Part shown: piece after piece, positions 1 through 6,706 of the stretch
How the letters are laid out: each line of letters starts with the position of its first letter
Position numbering within the stretch: the stretch's first letter is position 1
NCBI GenBank assembly: GCA_030917065.1
Contig: JAUPVL010000052.1
Coordinates: 1 to 7,970, forward strand
DNA: 7,970 nucleotides
Direction of reading: 5' to 3'
Origin: Patescibacteria group bacterium
GTDB taxonomy: Bacteria > Patescibacteriota > Saccharimonadia > CAILAD01 > BJGX01
The notes under the pieces: model-generated
Seen by the model: the letters and a program-made list of their open reading frames with translations, nothing else
Database searches by the model: none
Told to the model about the DNA's origin: nothing
Translations under genes and position numbers: made by a program

Positions 1-509
1 AACCCCTTTGGGCTAAAAGCCCCTTGTTTGTAGAAATCTTTATCTTCGAGGGCGACTGTTGCATCTTTGATGCATTGCGGCATTTGATTGAATTCTATAA
101 GACTACGATTTTTGTCACCATATATCTCTACTAGTAAATGTTCTCCTGTACGGTCATATAGCTTGGTGGTTTGCGCGCTAGTAAGAGCATTTATCTTGTT
201 AGGGCTAGGCAGGTCCTTTGCAAACCAAGCAAATACTGCAGCCACCGCAAGAATACCACTCAGCGCACCAATAGCATAAAGCTTGAGGGCCTTCTTGCTA
301 CTAATAATCTTCCATACGTGATCAGGGGCAAATTTCTTAATACCTTTGGCTTTTGGTACTGCAGGAGTAACAATCCAACTCCAAAAATTACCTTTCTTGG
401 TTGCTTTATTCAAAGTAGAACCTTTAGCTGAAGATATTTTGGTGCTAGTTCCTGAGGTTGATGCACCTCGAACCACACGGCGTTTGATATTGCGGGGTTT
501 TCTTGCCAT
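1..509 (-). CDS. Class A penicillin-binding protein (PBP1A-like), N-terminal part; cut by the window edge
   Basis: This is the first 169 codons of a bifunctional peptidoglycan glycosyltransferase/transpeptidase, which polymerises lipid II outside the membrane. Residues 1-75 are a long, basic, low-complexity cytoplasmic tail beginning MARKPRNIKRR. Residues about 77-97 (LYAIGALSGILAVAAVFAWFA) form one membrane anchor. The extracellular start of a GT51 glycosyltransferase domain follows: PSPNKINAL, then TTKLYDRTGEHLLVEI, then the catalytic motif ALEDKDFY at 153-160 with the presumed general-base Glu155. The usual family motif is EDxxFxxHxG; here it reads EDKDFYKQGAF, so the His is Gln. The ATG start (complement of 507-509) is the first in frame, with a TATAAT box about 22 bp upstream and no Shine-Dalgarno sequence. 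The rest of the glycosyltransferase domain and any transpeptidase domain lie outside the window, so the bifunctional assignment is by family. It is transcribed divergently from tyrS. Confidence 0.88.
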   Translation of the reverse strand, partial: MARKPRNIKRRVVRGASTSGTSTKISSAKGSTLNKATKKGNFWSWIVTPAVPKAKGIKKFAPDHVWKIISSKKALKLYAIGALSGILAVAAVFAWFAKDLPSPNKINALTSAQTTKLYDRTGEHLLVEIYGDKNRSLIEFNQMPQCIKDATVALEDKDFYKQGAFSPKG

Positions 510-530
510 AAGTATTATGTAGTTAATTAG

Positions 531-536
531 ATTATA
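531..536 (-). promoter_or_regulatory. Candidate -10 box of the PBP gene
   Basis: A perfect TATAAT on the minus strand lies about 21 bp upstream of the PBP ATG, predicting a leader of roughly 14 nt without a Shine-Dalgarno sequence. The -35 is poor: the hexamer at 17-bp spacing (554-559) reads TAGCCG, 3 of 6 matches. The box shares bases 535-536 with the tyrS -35 hexamer. Confidence 0.5.
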
Positions 537-563
537 TACAAAAAACGCTATCACGGCTATAAT
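535..563 (+). promoter_or_regulatory. tyrS promoter (-35 TATACA, 17-bp spacer, -10 TATAAT)
   Basis: A consensus -10 TATAAT at 558-563 is preceded at the ideal 17-bp spacing by TATACA (535-540; 4 of 6 matches to TTGACA). Transcription should begin near 570, giving a leader of about 16 nt that holds the tyrS ribosome site. The -35 overlaps the -10 of the opposing PBP promoter, so the two promoters are back-to-back and probably compete for polymerase. Confidence 0.6.
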
Positions 564-576
564 GTGACTAGTAAAT

Positions 577-580
577 AAGG
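577..580 (+). promoter_or_regulatory. tyrS ribosome binding site (AAGG)
   Basis: AAGG lies 5 nt before the ATG at 586. It is short but correctly spaced, and it supports this start. Confidence 0.55.
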
Positions 581-585
581 TAAAA

Positions 586-1764
586 ATGAAAATTTCCAAT
601 CAAGAGAAAATACAAAATCTACTGACTCGCAACGTAGAGGACTTGATAGTCAAAGAAGAGATTGAAAAAAAGCTCAATTCAGGTAAGAAACTGCGTATCA
701 AGCTGGGTATAGACCCTACCAACCCTCAGATTCACATTGGACGTGCTGTGGCTCTATGGAAACTACGTGAATTTCAAGATCTAGGACACAAGATCACACT
801 TGTAATAGGCACTTTTACAGGTGTAATTGGTGACGCTAGTGATAAAGACAGCGAAAGACCTATGGTCGACAAAAAGGTCATAGAAGACAATGCTAAGTTA
901 TACGCTGAACAAATCAGTAAAATCCTAGATATCAAAAAAGTAGAGTTTTTTTACAATGGCGATTGGTTCAATAAGATGAAACTTCAGGACTTTTTCAAGC
1001 TCACCAGTCTCTTTACTATTCAGCAGATGATAGAACGCGAAAATTTTGCCAATCGTATCAAAGCCAACAAACCCGTTGGTATACATGAGACTCTATATCC
1101 TATGCTTCAGGGCTATGACTCTGTAGAGATGAAGACTGATATAGAAGTAGGTGGTACGGATCAGCTTTTCAACCTGTTGGCAGGCAGAACCGTGCAAAAA
1201 GCCTATGACATGACTCCCCAGAGTGTAATGACATTTAGCCTAATGGAAGGAACAGATGGTCGCAAGATGAGTTCGAGCTGGGGAAATTGTATATATATCA
1301 CCGACGAACCTGATGACATGTACGGCAAGGTCATGACTGTTCGTGATGAATTGATACCTAGCTATTTCAGGATGGCTACAGATGTACGCATGGAAGTGAT
1401 AGAGCAAATAGAGAAAGACATGTCTCAGGGGGACAACCCGCGAGATACCAAAGCTAGCTTGGCACGTGCCATAGTGGCTCGTTACCACGGAGAACAGGCT
1501 GCAAATGATGCAGAGGACAGATGGAACAAGCAATTTCGTGAGGGCAACAAGCCCAAAGACATAGATGAGATCAAGATAAAACCAGGCAAGCTCATAGATG
1601 TAGTGAGTATGCAGTTTGATTTGAGTAAATCCGAAGTGCGCAGGCTCGTATCCCAAGGAGGTATCAAGCTAGATGACGAAGTGGTAAAAGATATTGATCA
1701 GAAAATATCTAAGTCTGTATTGGTCCAAGTAGGTAAACGCCGATTTGTTAAGTTTAAAATATAG
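586..1764 (+). CDS. tyrS: Tyrosine--tRNA ligase, type 2 (TyrRS)
   Basis: This cytoplasmic class I aminoacyl-tRNA synthetase charges tRNA-Tyr with tyrosine using ATP. The 392 residues are full length for the type-2 bacterial form. The HIGH-class motif is HIGR at 50-53, within GIDPTNPQIHIGRA. The conserved core EVGGTDQLFNLLAGR spans 187-201 and contributes to the tyrosine pocket. The KMSKS-class loop is KMSSS at 227-231 (GRKMSSSWGN). The C-terminal part, from about residue 334 to the end, is an S4 RNA-binding domain (FDLSKSEVRRLV then GGIKLDDEVV). The ATG at 586 has an AAGG site and a good promoter. The KMSSS form lacks the second lysine; the same variant occurs in the human cytoplasmic enzyme, so it is not evidence of inactivity. 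It is the first gene of a rightward cluster, with 7 nt separating its stop from the next start. Confidence 0.97.
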   Translation: MKISNQEKIQNLLTRNVEDLIVKEEIEKKLNSGKKLRIKLGIDPTNPQIHIGRAVALWKLREFQDLGHKITLVIGTFTGVIGDASDKDSERPMVDKKVIEDNAKLYAEQISKILDIKKVEFFYNGDWFNKMKLQDFFKLTSLFTIQQMIERENFANRIKANKPVGIHETLYPMLQGYDSVEMKTDIEVGGTDQLFNLLAGRTVQKAYDMTPQSVMTFSLMEGTDGRKMSSSWGNCIYITDEPDDMYGKVMTVRDELIPSYFRMATDVRMEVIEQIEKDMSQGDNPRDTKASLARAIVARYHGEQAANDAEDRWNKQFREGNKPKDIDEIKIKPGKLIDVVSMQFDLSKSEVRRLVSQGGIKLDDEVVKDIDQKISKSVLVQVGKRRFVKFKI

Positions 1765-1766
1765 GA
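1763..1766 (+). promoter_or_regulatory. Ribosome binding site deciding the start of the 1772 gene
   Basis: AGGA overlaps the tyrS stop codon (TAG, 1762-1764) and sits 5 nt before the ATG at 1772. This favours the ATG over an in-frame TTG at 1745 that would overlap tyrS, and it suggests translational coupling to tyrS. Confidence 0.6.
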
Positions 1767-1771
1767 TAGTC

Positions 1772-2449
1772 ATGTCAGACCCAATACCATCAGGTGCATC
1801 ACCAGACGAACCAGTACGAAAATCTGGGTTTAACCCAGCAGAATATGAAGCTGAGCAAGCAGAACAAAATGAATCTTCTAGATTGCATGAATTACCGCCA
1901 AAGATGAGAATGTATCGAGATGTGATGAACCTTACTCAAAAACGATTAGTCGAATTATACAAATCGTTTGCCGATGGAACTTACCGTGGTAGAGAACTTC
2001 TTCAAAAAAGATATGAACATCGACCCGACCCTACCCAACAGCATAGATTGTACTTTGATGAAGTCGCTGATATTGGTATGGGGTATCATCATGTAAGAAT
2101 CGAATCCCTTGGAAATGATTCTATAAGTCTAGATATGATAGAATTACCGGTTTCGCTAGATGAAAGACATCCTGATAATCAAGCCTTTGTTGTGGTAATA
2201 TTTGAACCATTTAAAGCCGATAGAACATATGTATGTGAAGAAGATCTAAGCGCAGGTGCAAAAACCGTCGCTCGATATGCTCTGGTGTTAAGTGCAGAAA
2301 TGGAGCCTGTCATTATTTACTCATCACATGCAGTTGGTGGTCTCAAATCTGAAGATATCTCATCACTACTTACCCAACGTCCAAATCATGCTGTTTCCGA
2401 TGAAGAATGTAAGGCTCTCTTAAGAGCTATAGCTACTGCGCCTGTATAA
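1772..2449 (+). CDS. Uncharacterised soluble protein, 225 aa
   Basis: I do not recognise this family. The protein is soluble-looking, with no signal peptide or membrane segment. Residues 1-40 are acidic, polar and probably disordered (rich in Glu, Gln, Ser and Pro). Residues 43-82 look helical and charged (MRMYRDVMNLTQKRLVELYK). From about 92 the pattern becomes alternating hydrophobic/polar (HHVRIESLGNDSISLDMIEL, then NQAFVVVIFEPF), as in a beta or alpha/beta domain, ending in a short helix (EECKALLRAIA). There is one cysteine at 155 and another at 213, with no obvious metal site or catalytic motif. The start is fixed by the AGGA site; a longer TTG start at 1745 would add nine residues and overlap tyrS. 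It sits between tyrS and recG on the same strand and is probably co-transcribed with tyrS. Context gives no specific function. Confidence 0.8.
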   Translation: MSDPIPSGASPDEPVRKSGFNPAEYEAEQAEQNESSRLHELPPKMRMYRDVMNLTQKRLVELYKSFADGTYRGRELLQKRYEHRPDPTQQHRLYFDEVADIGMGYHHVRIESLGNDSISLDMIELPVSLDERHPDNQAFVVVIFEPFKADRTYVCEEDLSAGAKTVARYALVLSAEMEPVIIYSSHAVGGLKSEDISSLLTQRPNHAVSDEECKALLRAIATAPV

Positions 2450-2474
2450 TTTCGTATTTTGTTCGTGATAGAAT
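2445..2474 (+). promoter_or_regulatory. Two candidate -10 elements upstream of recG
   Basis: The 31-bp gap before recG holds two possible -10 elements. A perfect TATAAT at 2445-2450 overlaps the stop codon of the upstream gene, with a weak TTAAGA 19 bp before it. It would give a leader of about 24 nt with no Shine-Dalgarno sequence. An extended -10 TGATAGAAT at 2466-2474 ends 6 nt before the ATG, so transcription from it would start at or very near the start codon (leaderless). Either would let recG be expressed apart from tyrS. Confidence 0.4.
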
Positions 2475-2480
2475 GTATAT

Positions 2481-4526
2481 ATGAATAAAAGTATTACTCT
2501 GGATACTCCAATAAATCTTCTGAGCGGAGTTGGGCCGGTAGTAGAAAAAGGCCTAAACAAACTTGGTATATCCACGGCAAAAGACTTGTTGATGTATTTC
2601 CCTCGCAAGTGGGAGGATTTTTCTAAGCTTAGCAAGCTCAATACTATTAGACCGGGTAGGGTTGCTGTGAGCTGTAAGGTCTTGAGTATTGCCGTACGCC
2701 GAAGTCACCGCAACAAACGTCTTACTATTACTGAAGCAATACTTAGTGACGATACTGGTTCTATAAAAGCTATATGGTTCAATCAGCCATACATAGTTAA
2801 TACTCTCAAGAAAGACCAGAGCTATTTGTTTTTGGGTAATTTTGAGTTCAAAAACAATTATCTCAGTCTGAACAATCCAATCATAGAAACCATAGATACA
2901 GACAACCAGAGAGGCAAGATATTTACGACCTACTCTGAGAATAGTATTGTATCGTCCAAAATACTGCAAAAATTACTTAGTCAAGTATCTCATCTTTACA
3001 CAGAGCTCTCAGACTCTCTACCTACCGAAGTAGAAAAAGCCAATCAACTAATTGACTACTCTAGTGCTATCAAGCAACTTCATTTTCCAGACTCTATGGT
3101 ACAAGTAGAAGAAGCTAAGAAGCGGATAGGGTACGCAGAGCTATTTGAACTCATTCTCACTGGCAAAGTGCTCAAAAGCGAAATACAGACCGAGAATTCG
3201 GCCAAGATCAAGTTCGAGTTAGACGTAGTGGAGCGCATACTCAAACAACTCAACTTCGATCTCACTGATGCTCAGCGCAAGGTGGCATGGCAGATATTTC
3301 AAGACCTAGACGAACCACATCCTATGAATCGCATGCTAGAGGGCGATGTTGGCAGTGGCAAGACACTAGTAGCTTTATTGGCTGCGGCTATGAGTCTTAA
3401 TTCAGGATATCAAGTCGCATTGATGGTTCCGACAGAAATATTGGCTCGTCAGCACATCGTGACTTTCAAGAAACTTTTTGCATCACAAAGTATTCGTTGT
3501 GAGCTACTAGTGTCAGCTTTGAAAGGATCTGAAAAAACCAAAATCCACCAAGATATATCTGATGGCAAGATAGATGTTGTGATTGGTACACATGCCCTAC
3601 TCAGTGAGCACGTAGAGTTTAGTAATCTAGGTCTAATCATTATAGACGAACAACATCGCTTTGGTGTGAACCAGCGTCGCGCGCTCAAATCAAAGGCTAA
3701 TTTTATGCCTCATGTACTGACTATGACTGCAACACCAATACCTCGTAGCTTGGCTCTAGTGGTGTACGGTGATTTGGATATATCAGTCATTGATCAGCTA
3801 CCACCCAATAGAAAATTAGTAACGACTAAGATTGCAGGTGATCAGAGCCGCCAAAATGTCTACAGGGAAGTAGATAAACTGATTGAAAAATCACAGCAAG
3901 TGTTTATGGTCTGCCCAAGTATAGAGCAAGATGACAGTTCTGGGATGAAGTCTGTCAAATCCGTTTACAACAATCTAAAAAATACAGTATTTTCATCGCG
4001 ACGCATCGCTACTTTGCACGGCAAGATGAAGCCTCTAGAAAAAGAACAGATAATGAATGACTTTAGAGATCATAAGTACGATATATTGATATCTACCACA
4101 GTCATAGAGGTAGGTGTCGATATAGCCAATGCAACTGTTTTGATTGTAGAAAATGCTGAGAGATTTGGCCTAGCTGCACTTCATCAATTGCGCGGTAGAG
4201 TGGGTCGCAGCAACGTACAATCATATTGTTATTTGTTTACAGACTCAAGCAATCCTTATAGCTTGAATAGACTTCAGGCAATGGAGAAGACCAATGACGG
4301 ATTCAGATTGGCTCAGATCGATCTAGAGACGCGAGGTCCAGGTGAAATTTATGGCACAACACAACACGGAATACTAGATCTTACTTACGCCAACATATTC
4401 GATACTAGATTGCTTGCTAGTGTGCGTAAAACAGTAGAGTCTTTTATAAAAGAGGATAAAATGTTACAATACCCTGAATTGGTTAAGCGTATAAACGAAC
4501 TAAAAAAACTAACGTCCTTAGATTAA
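2481..4526 (+). CDS. recG: ATP-dependent DNA helicase RecG
   Basis: RecG is a monomeric superfamily 2 DNA translocase that regresses stalled replication forks and processes Holliday junctions and R-loops in the cytoplasm. The 681 residues are close to the usual 680-700. The N-terminal part has the helix-hairpin-like INLLSGVGPVVEKGLNKLGI (11-30) and the OB-fold wedge domain (about 50-145). Helicase motifs follow in order: Walker A GDVGSGKT (288-295), motif Ia MVPTEILARQH (315-325), motif II DEQH (389-392), motif III TATPIPRSLAL (416-426), motif V STTVIEVGVDIANAT (538-552) and motif VI QLRGRVGR (569-576). The RecG-specific TRG region is present as ETRGPGEIYGTTQHG (616-630). All catalytic residues appear intact. 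No Shine-Dalgarno sequence precedes the ATG; see the promoter entry for possible leaderless expression. The next gene starts 3 nt after its stop codon. Confidence 0.97.
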   Translation: MNKSITLDTPINLLSGVGPVVEKGLNKLGISTAKDLLMYFPRKWEDFSKLSKLNTIRPGRVAVSCKVLSIAVRRSHRNKRLTITEAILSDDTGSIKAIWFNQPYIVNTLKKDQSYLFLGNFEFKNNYLSLNNPIIETIDTDNQRGKIFTTYSENSIVSSKILQKLLSQVSHLYTELSDSLPTEVEKANQLIDYSSAIKQLHFPDSMVQVEEAKKRIGYAELFELILTGKVLKSEIQTENSAKIKFELDVVERILKQLNFDLTDAQRKVAWQIFQDLDEPHPMNRMLEGDVGSGKTLVALLAAAMSLNSGYQVALMVPTEILARQHIVTFKKLFASQSIRCELLVSALKGSEKTKIHQDISDGKIDVVIGTHALLSEHVEFSNLGLIIIDEQHRFGVNQRRALKSKANFMPHVLTMTATPIPRSLALVVYGDLDISVIDQLPPNRKLVTTKIAGDQSRQNVYREVDKLIEKSQQVFMVCPSIEQDDSSGMKSVKSVYNNLKNTVFSSRRIATLHGKMKPLEKEQIMNDFRDHKYDILISTTVIEVGVDIANATVLIVENAERFGLAALHQLRGRVGRSNVQSYCYLFTDSSNPYSLNRLQAMEKTNDGFRLAQIDLETRGPGEIYGTTQHGILDLTYANIFDTRLLASVRKTVESFIKEDKMLQYPELVKRINELKKLTSLD

Positions 4527-4529
4527 AAA

Positions 4530-5312
4530 ATGAATTCTGGAGTAGTAACATATTTTACAAAAGGTAAGGTTTTAAACAATATTGGTACCCACCAAAAATT
4601 GGATAAAACAGCTTTTCGTATATTCTCTCCATATATCAATCACAAATATTTTCCCACTAGAAACCAAATATTAAAATTTGAAGGTATGGGCGGTCCTGAC
4701 GGATTGAAGTTTAAAGGAGAATATAAGGCAGATCATCTCTGGGATCCTATTAACAAAATAGGTTATTTGCCAGTGTGGATAGAGATACACTATCAAAACC
4801 TAGTAGTGGCCTTAAAAGAAAAAGATTATATCAAGGCTGCATTTGAAGCTGGATTTATGGCACACTATCTTACTGATAGCTTGACGCCTGCTCACCATGT
4901 TAGTACCAAACTACTCACTGCTGAGTACGAAAATGCTAGCAAAGCACGTCTTGGTTGGCTGTACTTTGGGCGTAAAGGTATCATGAGCTCACACGTGATG
5001 TTCGAGAGTGGTGTGTCGATGACAGTGGGGCTCAATCGGCTTAGAGTCAAGTTTGATACAGATCTTTATGACCAAATCCAAAGTGGAGGTATAAGAAAAG
5101 TGGTAGAGGATGAATCTCTTAGGATTGCCAAGCTAGACTTGTACAATAAATTCTTGAAACATGGCTGGTCGGCAGGGCTTGCCAAAACAGTCAAGGCAGT
5201 TGTTGCCAAGCGTATACCTCAGCTTATTGCAGCTGCTTGGTTGTCTGCGTATAAAGATTCTGGGCATTCTCTGCGCTCGACGACTTCGGGTGATCAAAAA
5301 CAACTTCGCTAG
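4530..5312 (+). CDS. Zinc-dependent phospholipase C-like protein
   Basis: The 260-residue protein matches the zinc-dependent phospholipase C fold of clostridial alpha-toxin (Pfam PF00882 type), whose members hydrolyse phospholipid head groups. All eight side-chain zinc ligands of alpha-toxin have counterparts in the right context and spacing. His21 lies in GTH, and Asp57 is 12 residues before His69 in DHLWDP. His112, Asp116 and His122 lie in HYLTDSLTPAHH, and His155 and Glu159 form HVMFE. The alpha-toxin N-terminal Trp1 ligand has no counterpart: about 20 residues precede the GTH motif and there is no hydrophobic signal peptide. The C2-like membrane domain of alpha-toxin is absent. The gene starts 3 nt after recG, with no Shine-Dalgarno sequence, suggesting co-transcription and reinitiation. 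Its last 29 codons overlap the 3' end of purF on the other strand. The family is well supported; the substrate, the location and enzyme activity itself are inferred. Confidence 0.8.
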   Translation: MNSGVVTYFTKGKVLNNIGTHQKLDKTAFRIFSPYINHKYFPTRNQILKFEGMGGPDGLKFKGEYKADHLWDPINKIGYLPVWIEIHYQNLVVALKEKDYIKAAFEAGFMAHYLTDSLTPAHHVSTKLLTAEYENASKARLGWLYFGRKGIMSSHVMFESGVSMTVGLNRLRVKFDTDLYDQIQSGGIRKVVEDESLRIAKLDLYNKFLKHGWSAGLAKTVKAVVAKRIPQLIAAAWLSAYKDSGHSLRSTTSGDQKQLR

Positions 5313-6675
5313 CACGTTCCATTAGATCTATGGGGTATTGTCCTGTAAAACATGCTGTACACAGCTTGCTCTCATCTATACCTATTGCCTTTATCATACC
5401 GTCGTAGGACAGATAGGCCAGACTATCTGCTTGTACATGCACTTGTATGTCTTCAAGATTGTGTCTAGCTGCAATTAGCTGGGATTGATCTGGGGTATCG
5501 ATGCCATAAAAATCCGGAAATCTCACTGGCGGAGAACTCACACGGATATGCACTTCCTTTGCGCCAGCTTTTCGTAACATCTTTACTATTTGTTTGGTAG
5601 TAGTGCCTCGTACGATAGAATCATCGACCAATACGATGCTTTTGCCTCTGATATGTTCAGGGAGTGGGTTGAGCTTCATTTGCACAGCACGTTCGCGAAG
5701 CTCTTGAGTGGGCTGGATAAAGGTACGATGGATATAGCGATTTTTAATAAGTACATGATCAAATTCTATACCCAATGTGTATGCGTAGCCTAGTGCCGCA
5801 GGAATAGCCGAATCAGGCACTGGTACAACTAAATCAACTTTTTTGGGATGCTCTATTGCTAGCTGATCACCCATCTTACGACGTATTTCGTTGACAAGCT
5901 TCCCGCCCAACACACTATCAGGTCTTGCAAAGTATATAAATTCAAACACTTCTAGCTTAGGATCAGACTTCTCAATCTGCCAGCTAGTGATTCCCTTGGG
6001 ATCGATCTTGATTAATTCCCCTGGTTTGATGTCTCTTACATGTCTTGCACCTACCATATCAAATGCACAGGTTTCTGATGCCACCATGTAGCCATTTCTT
6101 AGCTTACCAAGCGATAATGGCCTGACTCCGCAACGATCTCGAAATGCATAAATAGCATCCTCGGTAAGCAGAGTGCAGCTAAATACCCCTGTAAATAGTG
6201 GCCAGGATAGTTTTATTGCATTGGCAATGGTTTTCCCGTGATATATGTAGTATCGAATAGCATCAGCCATCATTTCACTGTCGTTGCTACCTGCCTTATA
6301 TATTTTTTTGGATTTTAGAAAATGTTTTAGTTTTTCGACTGATGGTAGGTTGCCGTTATGGGCAAGGGCTAGCACGTCGTCACTGCGGAGTACTGGCTGC
6401 ATATGAGAGTCATGTTTGCCCCCTGACGTGGCGTATCGATTGTGGCCAATCGCAAATTCACCCACTAATTTACGAAGATCTCTCTCTCGGTATACTTGCG
6501 CAACCAATCCCGGCCCTCGATGCGAAAAAAACTGGCCATCGTCGGCGGTGACAATACCAGAACTTTCTTGACCTCTATGTTGGAGTGCTGATAAGGCAAA
6601 ATATGCTATTCTTGCTGCTGACTCACCTTTGCTGTAGACAGCAGTAACTCCACATTTTTCACAAATTTCAGACAA
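5224..6675 (-). CDS. purF: Amidophosphoribosyltransferase (PurF)
   Basis: PurF makes 5-phosphoribosylamine from PRPP and glutamine, the committed step of purine synthesis. The 483 residues are full length. The N-terminal Ntn-type glutaminase has Cys8 (KCGV) as nucleophile behind a 7-residue propeptide MSEICEK, then LQHRGQESSGI (31-41), GHNRYATSG (77-85) and HNGNL (106-110). The PRTase domain has VVPVPDSAIPAALGYA (283-298) and the PRPP loop IVLVDDSIVRGTT (347-359). The start is TTG: an in-frame TGA lies directly upstream, AGGAGG is 4 nt before it, and no other standard start codon precedes Cys8. Of the four [4Fe-4S] cysteines of the Bacillus enzyme only the CxxC pair remains (Cys439 and Cys442); by my alignment the others are Glu242 and Asp388. 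The final residues, about 455-483, are coded within the overlap with the PLC-like gene. No other purine gene is in the window. Confidence 0.96.
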   Translation of the reverse strand: MSEICEKCGVTAVYSKGESAARIAYFALSALQHRGQESSGIVTADDGQFFSHRGPGLVAQVYRERDLRKLVGEFAIGHNRYATSGGKHDSHMQPVLRSDDVLALAHNGNLPSVEKLKHFLKSKKIYKAGSNDSEMMADAIRYYIYHGKTIANAIKLSWPLFTGVFSCTLLTEDAIYAFRDRCGVRPLSLGKLRNGYMVASETCAFDMVGARHVRDIKPGELIKIDPKGITSWQIEKSDPKLEVFEFIYFARPDSVLGGKLVNEIRRKMGDQLAIEHPKKVDLVVPVPDSAIPAALGYAYTLGIEFDHVLIKNRYIHRTFIQPTQELRERAVQMKLNPLPEHIRGKSIVLVDDSIVRGTTTKQIVKMLRKAGAKEVHIRVSSPPVRFPDFYGIDTPDQSQLIAARHNLEDIQVHVQADSLAYLSYDGMIKAIGIDESKLCTACFTGQYPIDLMERASEVVFDHPKSSSAENAQNLYTQTTKQLQ

Positions 6676-6679
6676 TCAC

Positions 6680-6685
6680 CCTCCT
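6680..6685 (-). promoter_or_regulatory. purF ribosome binding site (AGGAGG)
   Basis: This is the strongest Shine-Dalgarno sequence in the window, 4 nt before the TTG start at 6675. It probably offsets the weak start codon, and with the TGA immediately upstream it fixes the start. Confidence 0.8.
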
Positions 6686-6706
6686 AGTTATCTATCATTT
6701 AATATC

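Noticed and set aside
171..431. 86-codon plus-strand ORF at the left edge
   Set aside because: It is a shadow of the minus-strand PBP gene, which shows a basic tail, membrane anchor and GT51 motif.
1240..1656. 138-codon minus-strand ORF opposite tyrS
   Set aside because: It lies wholly inside tyrS, whose motifs are unmistakable. Its translation has no domain pattern and looks like antisense of coding sequence.
1745..1771. Longer TTG start for the 1772 gene
   Set aside because: It would overlap tyrS by 20 bp with no ribosome site, whereas the ATG at 1772 has AGGA at 5-nt spacing.
2553..2969. 138-codon minus-strand ORF opposite the start of recG
   Set aside because: It overlaps the RecG wedge domain and its translation has no recognisable features.
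4462..4470. TGTTACAAT extended -10-like sequence in recG, with the same 9-mer at 7140-7148 in rsmD
   Set aside because: Both encode the same Leu-Gln-Tyr codons, so coding explains the match, and neither has a convincing -35.
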